From the NCBI GenBank assembly GCA_050011775.1, contig JBEKIL010000004.1, positions 1 through 64,000 on the forward strand: a stretch of 64,000 bases of DNA, read 5' to 3'. Positions 35,401-42,252 of the stretch are shown here, piece after piece. The DNA is from CAVZMI01 sp050011775 (GTDB taxonomy: Bacteria; Bacteroidota; Ignavibacteria; UBA10030; CAVZMI01). The notes under the pieces were generated by a model. That model did not search any database and had not been told where the DNA came from. It saw only the letters and a program-made list of their open reading frames with translations. The position numbers and the translations under genes are program-made. Each line of letters opens with the position of its first letter. Position 1 is the stretch's first letter.

Positions 35401-37097
35401 CGTTCGACACCCTCTACACCGACAGGTTCTCCGTCATGATTACGTACTACCGCCCAGCTCATCGATACCCATATAATCTCACCATTCTTATGAACCACAC
35501 GGCATTCGACATCGTTGCGGGGTTCACCCAGGGCGAGTGCTTTCGCAAGAAGCGTTATAACCCGATCATAATCCTCGTGATGAATATAATCTTTGAGAGA
35601 AATGGCTCCTGATATGTACTCATCAACCGTATACCCGCTCAACATCGCACAGCTTGGGCTGACGTATGTATATTTCCCTTTTGCATCGAGGATAAACACC
35701 TTATCGTGAATGTTCTCAACAATCAACCGGTAATGTTCTTCCGAACGACGCAGTCGCGCAGTGCGCTCGTTTACCAGTATTTCCAGTTCCTTTGCGTACT
35801 GATGTATGCGTTTTTCCATTTCAACTGTCTCGGTGACATCACGTGCAATCGCGAAAACCTGTATTACACGCCCCAGGCTGTCGAATCGTGGGCTCGCCTT
35901 GACATGTGCAATGGACTTCCGCGCTTTGAACGTTACTGTAAATTCACGTGGATAACCCCGACAGACATCATTCAGATTTGCCTTTGTGATTTCGATGCTT
36001 TCGGGAGATAAGAAATCAGTCAATAACGGAGTACCCGGAGGAATATCGCTCCCGGCAAAGGTTTCAAACTTGCGATTTGCGAAAACGATCCGCCCGTCCG
36101 GATCGAGTGCTAGGGCAAGATCGCTCATATTCTGCAGGAAATCGCTTAGTTGGTTCTCTGACGTATGAAGCTCGCGTGTTTTTCGTTCTACAAGTTCTTC
36201 CAGATGCGTGGAATACTGCCGGATCTCATCGAGCATCCGGAATTTCTCAATCGCCTGAGCACACTGATTTCCGAAAAATTCAAGAATATCGATATCACAG
36301 ATCTCCCCCTCGAACAAAAAAATTATAAAACCGATTAATTTCGCACCCTCAATTGACATAGGGGCTATTACCACGTGTTCCGTATTTGAAATTCGTCTAA
36401 TCTCAGCGCCAACCATTTCGGGAAGCAACGCCGAGAAAAAGACAGCCGGATCACTCGAACTCCATAGAACGTGTTCCTTTGCAATCCTTTCCAGAAGCGT
36501 CCCCTCTTCCATCGAACACTCAAGATTTATAGGATCGGCTCCGGTGACTTCAATAGCCTTTTTAAGTGAATCATCGTCTCCGCTTGACAGAAGCGTAATA
36601 TGGACAGTCGAATAATTTGTATTTATAAGGCCGATTGAAATAGAGGATGCTCCTGATATAATTCGAGCATTATCGGCAATCGTCCGTAACAGTTCCTGCA
36701 TCGACAGAGATGAGGTTTGGGCTGTGACGGTTGTGCTGAGTCTGTGCAAGCGCTCTCTTTCTTTTGCGATGTCACTGGCAAGAAGGGCTTTGATCTCGGT
36801 ATGGGAAATACGAATCAGAAGAAAGACACCACTCAGTGCAACCGTAACAACAAATAACATGGAGATAACGGTCTGCCATCCGGAAGTGATAATCAAAAAG
36901 TGAAATAATAGAGAATGGAGAGCGAATCCCCCCGCGACGTAGAACAGAACAATTATAACGATCTTCCACGTCATACGAAGCGTAATGTTTCTCGAGACAT
37001 GGATTAAGGATTGTATATATTTCATTATTGAAATGTCCGTCCATACTTCCATGGAACAAGAGTCCCATGGGCCGGTTTTAAAACTGCTTATTACCAC
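32463..37097 (-). CDS. Membrane hybrid histidine kinase with GAF, PAS and two receiver domains
   Basis: 1544 residues from the most upstream GTG; starts at the ATGs of MEVWTDIS (37052) or MKYIQSL (37025) are equally possible and no RBS decides. Two membrane helices (about 43-95) are followed by a GAF domain, three PAS domains (~325-430, 455-575, 580-695; for example GKYTYVSPSCAMLSGYT), and two more GAF domains. The kinase core then has phospho-acceptor box MSHELRTPLNAIIGF (near 1070), N-box LSNAVKFS and G boxes DHGIGI and GSGLGLAL. Two C-terminal receivers end the protein: LVVEDTPEVAR with Asp in ITLDVMLPLKDG, and VVIDSETEA with Asp in IIILDFLLKDM. It senses several inputs and feeds a multistep phosphorelay. 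The neighbouring single receivers and NtrC regulator are likely targets. Confidence 0.93.
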   Translation of the reverse strand: MVISSFKTGPWDSCSMEVWTDISIMKYIQSLIHVSRNITLRMTWKIVIIVLFYVAGGFALHSLLFHFLIITSGWQTVISMLFVVTVALSGVFLLIRISHTEIKALLASDIAKERERLHRLSTTVTAQTSSLSMQELLRTIADNARIISGASSISIGLINTNYSTVHITLLSSGDDDSLKKAIEVTGADPINLECSMEEGTLLERIAKEHVLWSSSDPAVFFSALLPEMVGAEIRRISNTEHVVIAPMSIEGAKLIGFIIFLFEGEICDIDILEFFGNQCAQAIEKFRMLDEIRQYSTHLEELVERKTRELHTSENQLSDFLQNMSDLALALDPDGRIVFANRKFETFAGSDIPPGTPLLTDFLSPESIEITKANLNDVCRGYPREFTVTFKARKSIAHVKASPRFDSLGRVIQVFAIARDVTETVEMEKRIHQYAKELEILVNERTARLRRSEEHYRLIVENIHDKVFILDAKGKYTYVSPSCAMLSGYTVDEYISGAISLKDYIHHEDYDRVITLLAKALALGEPRNDVECRVVHKNGEIIWVSMSWAVVRNHDGEPVGVEGVERDITARKYAEDQVVMFARAVESIHEVVMVLDLKGKCIYANEAASGLLGYQVDELRGMNFALFFSYKDRVGIDTEILTQAQEVNWEGEVTMSKKDGGRCSMYMVASPIRGTAGHPTAIVAIARDISQQHALELHRELLLQASRISNETEEAPLFCHQVCALIAKDGLYTVAAVHRYEAEKSTLELCSISGDELHRAEIAQSYSIVDGNGSESLPWIRAVRTRQPVLDGPIISIPLIAEESLIGTLTLVESPLQKRIDQNINMLYLLANDIAISISKKQLIKQLSHRTTELTTLNEISTVVAGTLDPQKVYERIYTAISELFPVDAFYIRIYRPKHHTLEWAILVDTVDGVRRILPTSELSSSYGATVEMVMRERKPLLEIGVPSNRRTSGTEKYIDDERHAPSTMLVPMIARDKVVGIMSIQSYTENAYSHSDIILLQNIANQLTTAIENAELVNGLENALREQRQLLIEIQRTNQNLKEQREQAEKANKVKTEFLANMSHELRTPLNAIIGFSEILIADYATCSKDVIEEFLENIRKSGKHLLHLINDVLDISKVESGKMELRLADCDLLEMMEDVRCTMKPIADRKEVHIVTEYNARIKTAYVDQQKFKQILFNLLSNAVKFSHNAGIVVVRTDVVDEMLEVTIEDHGIGIKPEDQKRLFKAFQQVDSSYSRKYQGSGLGLALAKTLVELHGGTISIDSEYGKGATFRFKIPMGTQSVDIQKNVPASAPLVLVVEDTPEVARLLEVYLSEGGYRVAIATNGVQAVDKAKELLPHAITLDVMLPLKDGWSVLRDLKSDEATKQIPVIMISIIDDKQRGYSLGAVDYLVKPVERRQLLYRLSMLGLDARVNRVSTVVIDSETEAQSHMKRILSEGHFEVAGALSGEEGIQLVKEKKPAIIILDFLLKDMACFDVVQILKKDSIMKNIPIILTTHADLTPDEKARISNGVDAIIKKNAFSRDELFREIRRLIEGEQVSAAK

Positions 37098-37250
37098 TCC
37101 AACTAATATTTAAAAAATTTCTAAATGATTATTTATATTGGAGCAGCACTTAAGTAATTTAGATCAAGTCGTTTCTTATAAGAATTATCGGTATTTCCGA
37201 AGCAAAACTTTAGAAAAAACAGGAAGGTAAAGGGATTTAGGATCTGTGCA

Positions 37251-38618
37251 TCAAGAGGGTTCTTTAAGTTTATATCGTTTGATCTTTAGATAGAGAGTTT
37301 TTGGTGTAATTCCAAGGATCTCGGCTGTTTTTCCACGATTCCATTTATTTGTCTCGAGAACCCTAACGATATGCTCTTTTTCAAGTTCCTCAAGAGTTTT
37401 TTGTCCGCTCCCAATAGGTTGTAACGATGGGTACCGCTGTTCCGGTCTCTGGACACTCAAGATCAGATCGCTCGCCTGGATTATATTGGAATGCGAAAGA
37501 ATCATCGCACCTTCGAGGACGTGTTCCAATTCCCTGACGTTCCCGGGCCAATCGTACTTCATCAGTACGGCCATCGCTTCGAGACTAATTGAAATTTCTG
37601 TTTTTGTTTTTGCTTTCACTCTGAGAAAATGTTCAACGAGTAAAGGGACGTCCTGGATCCGAGTACGCAAGGGAGGAACCAGAATTTGTACGACATTCAA
37701 TCGGTACAGCAGATCGTTCCGGAACCGTCCTGCTGCCGCCTCGGCCGAGAGGTCTTTATTCGTAGCTGAAACAACACGAACCGCGACCCTCATTGTTACT
37801 GTTCCGCCCACCCGCCGGTATTCTCCCGTTTCGAGAAATCGCAGAAGTTTCGGCTGGATAGTGGGACTGATATCACCGACCTCATCGAGAAAAAGTGTGC
37901 CACCGTTTGCAACTTCAACGAGTCCTTGCTTCATCTGATAGGCATTGGTGAATGCCCCTTTTTCATGACCGAACAATTCGCTTTCCAGAAGTGAATCGGG
38001 AATTGATGCGCAATTAACCGGCACGAAAGGAAGTTCCGAGCGCTGGCTGTACTGATGTATAAGATGTGCAATGAGCTCCTTGCCGGTTCCGCTTTCTCCC
38101 TGAATGAGAACATAGGAATCACTCTTCGCAATCTTTTTCGCGCTTTCGATTACCTCGATTATAGACGTGCTCTTCCCGACAATTCCCGATACTCCGGTTT
38201 TTCGGGAAAGTTCCGAGCGCATCAATGTGTTATCGATCGTAAGCTGTTTACGTTCAACTGCCCGTTCGATAGTTGCGATGAGTTCGTCGAAGTCGTACGG
38301 TTTACTGAGGAAATCATAGGCACCGAGCTTTGTCGTCTCAATTGCGGTTTTGACATCGGCATAGTTTGTGAGCATGATGACTTGCGTGGAGGGAGAGTAC
38401 TCTTTGATGAACTTGAGCACTTCGATGCCGCTCACACGGGGCATTTTAATATCAAGGAGAACGACATCGTACACCTGTTCCTGGAGGCGATTGATCGCTT
38501 CCGCCCCATCGGATGCGAGGTCGACTGTATAGTATGATTCTTCTGTCAGATCGGACTTCAGCAGTCGGCTGAGCGCGACTTCATCATCAACAATAAGTAT
38601 ACTGGTCCGTCGGGCCAT
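37251..38618 (-). CDS. Sigma-54-dependent response regulator with GAFTNA loop
   Basis: 455 residues: receiver (1-120; VVDDEVALSR, phospho-Asp in VVLLDIKMPRVSG, Lys in LSKPYD), AAA+ domain (Walker A GESGTGKE, Walker B GTLFLDEVGDI) and Fis-type HTH (WNRGKTAEILGITPKTLY). The loop that contacts sigma-54, normally GAFTGA, reads GAFTNA. This is a tolerated but uncommon variant that could alter sigma-54 engagement. ATG start with a GAGAGG box about 13 bases upstream. It lies 24 bp downstream of the single-receiver gene 38643-39017 and 153 bp upstream (in transcription) of the hybrid kinase, so it belongs to this signalling cluster. Confidence 0.93.
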   Translation of the reverse strand: MARRTSILIVDDEVALSRLLKSDLTEESYYTVDLASDGAEAINRLQEQVYDVVLLDIKMPRVSGIEVLKFIKEYSPSTQVIMLTNYADVKTAIETTKLGAYDFLSKPYDFDELIATIERAVERKQLTIDNTLMRSELSRKTGVSGIVGKSTSIIEVIESAKKIAKSDSYVLIQGESGTGKELIAHLIHQYSQRSELPFVPVNCASIPDSLLESELFGHEKGAFTNAYQMKQGLVEVANGGTLFLDEVGDISPTIQPKLLRFLETGEYRRVGGTVTMRVAVRVVSATNKDLSAEAAAGRFRNDLLYRLNVVQILVPPLRTRIQDVPLLVEHFLRVKAKTKTEISISLEAMAVLMKYDWPGNVRELEHVLEGAMILSHSNIIQASDLILSVQRPEQRYPSLQPIGSGQKTLEELEKEHIVRVLETNKWNRGKTAEILGITPKTLYLKIKRYKLKEPS

Positions 38619-38642
38619 ACGGCTATGTTCACCTCTCGTTTC

Positions 38643-39017
38643 TTATGAACCGCTCGTAAGAACCCGCTCGATGGTCGCGAGTAAATCGACCAGATCGTAT
38701 GGTTTGCTTATGAAATCCTCCGCGCCGAGTTTTTTTGATTCAATTGCATTCTTGAGATCGGCGAACCCAGTCAGCATAATAACTTTCACCTGAGGAAGTT
38801 TCTCTTTTACATGACGCAACACTTGAAATCCATCGACTCGCGGCATTTTAATGTCGAGAAGGATTAAATCAATCGCATGTGCCTGGAGAAGTTCTATCGC
38901 TTCATCGCCATCCGAAGCAGTCGACACCATGTAACCTTCGGTATGAAGTTCTGAACTCAGAACGGTTCTCAATGCGGCTTCATCATCAACAACGAGAATC
39001 CTGTTCTTATTCGCCAT
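38643..39017 (-). CDS. Stand-alone receiver protein
   Basis: 124 residues, a single receiver domain: VVDDEAALRT (acidic pair), DLILLDIKMPRVDG (phospho-Asp near residue 54), MLTGFAD (switch Thr) and ISKPYD (Lys). It closely resembles the receiver of the NtrC regulator just downstream (KMPRVSG, KLGAYDFLSKPYD), so a duplication followed by loss of the output domains is likely. It could compete for, or shuttle, phosphate from a shared kinase. ATG start six bases after AAGGA. It is divergent from the REC-DHp gene at 39227; the ~210-bp gap should hold both promoters. Confidence 0.92.
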   Translation of the reverse strand: MANKNRILVVDDEAALRTVLSSELHTEGYMVSTASDGDEAIELLQAHAIDLILLDIKMPRVDGFQVLRHVKEKLPQVKVIMLTGFADLKNAIESKKLGAEDFISKPYDLVDLLATIERVLTSGS

Positions 39018-39226
39018 TCAGGTTCCTTCGGAAAGTTTCATTCTTATCTAATGACGTGGGGGCAACCGATGACACCTGTATACAAGTTGTACCTGACATT
39101 ATTGTAAAAGTATAGAGAAAGTTCGGGAAAAAAGCAATACCGGCTGGCAGTGCATTTTTTTACTTGCAATTCATCAAGAGAAATCCTACAATTACTTAAA
39201 GAAAGCACTCTTAGATACAGGTGTCT

Positions 39227-39919
39227 ATGGAATCTCCGGCTGTTAACGTCCTTATTATCGACGACGATATCGCCTATGTCCGAATCGCCCAGATGCATCT
39301 TAAGAAATATCAGGGCAGACGGTTCAACATCGTTTGGAAGGAAGATGGTGCAAAAGGACTCGAAGAGCTCGAGCATAACCCGGGTATCGATGTCATATTA
39401 ATGGACTATTTCCTCCCCCAGATGAATGGGAGCGAGATCACAAAGACAATCCGGAGCCGAAACATCAATACACCGATCATCTTCCTGACCTCAAATAAAG
39501 ATTTCCGTCTGGCAGTAGAAGTAATGAAACTCGGTGTTGAAGATTACCTTATCAAAGAAGAAATGTCCGAGACAATCCTGCCATCGACCCTGCTGAGCGT
39601 TCTCGAGCGTGTGAAATTAAAGCGGCAAATTGAAGCGGTAGAGAAAAACAAGCTCATTACTCAAAAACGTGCAGAAGCAATAAAAGAACTCATTGTAACA
39701 ATTTGCCACGAATTCAATAATCCTCTTGCAGCAATAAAAATCAGCACCGATATCGTCGCACGACAAAAACTCAGCAGCGACGATCGGAAATTGATCGATG
39801 AACTGGACCAGAACATCTCGATAATGGAAGACGAGATTAACAAACTTAAAAATATCGCATTCGATAAAATTGACCTCCGCGAACACGCCGCGAAAAAAAA
39901 GAATTCCATTCAGTCTTGA
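39227..39919 (+). CDS. Receiver fused to a histidine-kinase DHp domain, no ATPase domain
   Basis: About 230 residues; the ATG at 39227 is preferred over a GTG two codons upstream. A complete receiver comes first (LIIDDDIAYVR, phospho-Asp in VILMDYFLPQMNG, switch Thr in FLTSNKD, Lys in YLIKEEM). After a coiled-coil linker (~125-150) comes a dimerisation/phosphoacceptor helix pair with the H-box TICHEFNNPLAAIKIS near residue 160 and second helix LDQNISIMEDEINKLKN. The frame stops at the end of this helix, so the catalytic ATP-binding domain of a kinase is absent. It cannot autophosphorylate and could act as a phosphotransferase between receivers, like Spo0B or ChpT, or as a dimerising adaptor. 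It is one of the few plus-strand genes, divergent from the receiver gene 38643. Confidence 0.85.
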   Translation: MESPAVNVLIIDDDIAYVRIAQMHLKKYQGRRFNIVWKEDGAKGLEELEHNPGIDVILMDYFLPQMNGSEITKTIRSRNINTPIIFLTSNKDFRLAVEVMKLGVEDYLIKEEMSETILPSTLLSVLERVKLKRQIEAVEKNKLITQKRAEAIKELIVTICHEFNNPLAAIKISTDIVARQKLSSDDRKLIDELDQNISIMEDEINKLKNIAFDKIDLREHAAKKKNSIQS

Positions 39920-39927
39920 CCTCTTCA

Positions 39928-39950
39928 TTCCCCCGAATCGTACGGGGGAA
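39928..39950 (+). terminator. Terminator-like hairpin after the REC-DHp gene
   Basis: Arms TTCCCCCG/CGGGGGAA (8 bp) with a 7-base loop, 9 bp after the stop codon, followed by ATGATTTATAAT. The T-tract is poor, so efficiency is uncertain. Confidence 0.6.
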
Positions 39951-40075
39951 ATGATTTATAATGCCCCTCCCACTTTTGTATAGACATATTGTTCGTTTCA
40001 TTTTTTTATACATTTGATATTTATTAAATTAATCACGATATATAGAAATATTGCATTTGATTTGGGAGAATAAAA

Positions 40076-42244
40076 ATGAAATCATTACGGTGCTTACTTA
40101 TCATCTTCATCGGTGTGTTTCTTACCGTTGCAAGGTCCTCATCTGATGAAGGAATGTGGCTCCTTGACGGAGTTGGAAAGCTCCCTCTCAAAGAATTAAA
40201 ATCGGACGGCCTGATACTTACACCTGATAAAATCTACAGCGCTATAAAACCTAGTTTGAAAGATGCCATCGTTCTTATAGGCGGGGGAACGGGATCGTTC
40301 GTCTCGTCCGAAGGACTCGTCATGACAAATCACCATGTGGCGTTCCGGGCAATTCAGTACCTGAGCACTACGGAGCACGATTATATCCGTGATGGCTTCT
40401 GGGCAAAAACTCGAGAAGAGGAACTTCCTGCTCCGACATATACTGCAACACTGCTGAAATCGATGCAGGATGTCACTATTGAAGTTCTTGGTGTTGTTAC
40501 ACCAACGATGACCGAGATCGAACGCACACAGGCAATTGAAGAAAAATCACGCGAGATTGAACGTCGGGTAAAAGGAATATCGAACGATGTGTGCCAGGTT
40601 GTCGAAATGTACAGCGGAGTGAAATATTATCTCTTTATCTCCGAGAGATACACAGACATTCGGCTCGTCTATGCTCCTCCAAGTTCGATCGGAAATTTTG
40701 GCGGTGAAATTGATAACTGGATGTGGCCCCGCCACACCGGTGATTTTTCGATTTTCCGCGTGTACGCAGACCGGGATGGAAGACCGGCGCGGTATTCAAG
40801 GAATAATGTTCCGTATAAACCAGTCCGGTATCTACCCATCTCGACAAAAGGATACCATGACGGTTCATTTGTCATGATCATGGGATATCCCGGAAAGACA
40901 TACCGATATAACGATTCATTTGCAGTGACTCTCCTGAAAGAAGAGACGTTCCCCATTACGGTCGATCTCTACAAAACACGGATGGATATTCTTCAAAAAT
41001 GGTCCGATCGTGATCGCGCGACAGCCTTGAAACTTGCAAACAAAATTAAGGATCTTGCCAATACGTATAAAAATCGTCTCGGCGCGATCGAAGATTTTTC
41101 GAAATACAACCTGATCCAGCGAAAGCGAAACGAAGAGACGGAATTTCAAAAGTGGCTCTCAAAAAATCCTGAACTCTACGAGAGGTATGGGACGGTCCTG
41201 CAACAACTCACAACAGCCTCCGCCCAACTTCGCGCTTTCAATAAAAAGCAGGTCTATCTCAATAATATTTCGGCGGGCGTCGATCTCCTTCAGATCGCAA
41301 TCCGGATTGATACGGTGCTGGCAGGCCGGACACAATTCGGTCAGTCCGGCTCTATATCGCTTTCTATTAATGACAGACTCAGACAACTTTTACCGTTCAT
41401 CCGGCAGACTTTCAAAGATTACGATGCAAATGCCGATAAGGAAATTCTCACAGCTCTGTTTATTAAGAGTCATGATCTACCAGCTGAACAAAGGATTTCC
41501 GTTACAGAAAATATCCTCAAACAGACCAACGGTACAAGTGATAACGCCGCCCTCGGACGGTATATCGATAGTCTGTATTCACACACAATGCTGGCAACGC
41601 TACAATCGGCAGAGGATTTTCTCGAGAAAGACTCTACCGCAATTGCAGCCGATCCTTTGGTCCGGCTTGCATCAGAATTCAATGTGGAAGATGCACAGCT
41701 GAGGAGATTCAACATTCCGCTGAATGCGGTTATTTCCACACTTCGCACTAAACTTACCGAAGGGTGGATTTTTTGGAAAGGCGGTAATATTTATCCCGAT
41801 GCAAATCGCACTATGCGTCTGACCTATGGAACGGTTATCGGTTATGACCCGCGAGATGGAGTATCATGCAAGTCGACGACGCATCTTACCGGAGCTGTTG
41901 AAAAAGCGACTGACAGCGAGCCTTTCGACCTTCCGAAAAAGCTAATAGAATTAGAGAAACAAAAGGATTTTGGACCATACGCAGATCAAAAATCCAATGA
42001 TATTATCACATGTTTCCTATCTAATCTCGATATCACAGGCGGGAATTCCGGGAGTCCGGTTATCAATGGCAATGGAGAATTTATCGGAGTTGCCTTCGAC
42101 GGGAATTATGAAGCTTTGACAGGAGACTTCGAATTCGATCCTAAACTCAACCGGACAATTTCGGTTGATGCGCGATATATCTTATTCATCCTCGATAAAT
42201 TCTCGGGAGCAACGAATATACTGAGGGAACTCGACATCAGATAG
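40076..42244 (+). CDS. S46-family dipeptidyl-peptidase (DPP7/DPP11-like)
   Basis: 722 residues, typical length for S46. A signal peptide (CLLIIFIGVFLTVARSSS) precedes the mature start GMWLLDGVGKLP. The catalytic His lies in VMTNHHVAF (His about residue 87) and the nucleophile Ser in GGNSGSPVI (about 658); GNFGGEIDNWMWPRHTGDF is a signature block of the family. These periplasmic serine exopeptidases release dipeptides from oligopeptides and are characteristic of protein-degrading Bacteroidota and relatives. The S1 residue that separates DPP7 from DPP11 cannot be assigned safely here. ATG start with GGGAG eight bases upstream. It is convergent with the glycoside-hydrolase-like gene, whose stop is only 8 bp away. 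Confidence 0.95.
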   Translation: MKSLRCLLIIFIGVFLTVARSSSDEGMWLLDGVGKLPLKELKSDGLILTPDKIYSAIKPSLKDAIVLIGGGTGSFVSSEGLVMTNHHVAFRAIQYLSTTEHDYIRDGFWAKTREEELPAPTYTATLLKSMQDVTIEVLGVVTPTMTEIERTQAIEEKSREIERRVKGISNDVCQVVEMYSGVKYYLFISERYTDIRLVYAPPSSIGNFGGEIDNWMWPRHTGDFSIFRVYADRDGRPARYSRNNVPYKPVRYLPISTKGYHDGSFVMIMGYPGKTYRYNDSFAVTLLKEETFPITVDLYKTRMDILQKWSDRDRATALKLANKIKDLANTYKNRLGAIEDFSKYNLIQRKRNEETEFQKWLSKNPELYERYGTVLQQLTTASAQLRAFNKKQVYLNNISAGVDLLQIAIRIDTVLAGRTQFGQSGSISLSINDRLRQLLPFIRQTFKDYDANADKEILTALFIKSHDLPAEQRISVTENILKQTNGTSDNAALGRYIDSLYSHTMLATLQSAEDFLEKDSTAIAADPLVRLASEFNVEDAQLRRFNIPLNAVISTLRTKLTEGWIFWKGGNIYPDANRTMRLTYGTVIGYDPRDGVSCKSTTHLTGAVEKATDSEPFDLPKKLIELEKQKDFGPYADQKSNDIITCFLSNLDITGGNSGSPVINGNGEFIGVAFDGNYEALTGDFEFDPKLNRTISVDARYILFILDKFSGATNILRELDIR

Positions 42245-42252
42245 ATCAACGA

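Noticed and set aside
37098..37250. Possible small gene between the hybrid kinase and the NtrC regulator
   Set aside because: Only AT-rich sequence with stops in all frames; probably a promoter and leader.
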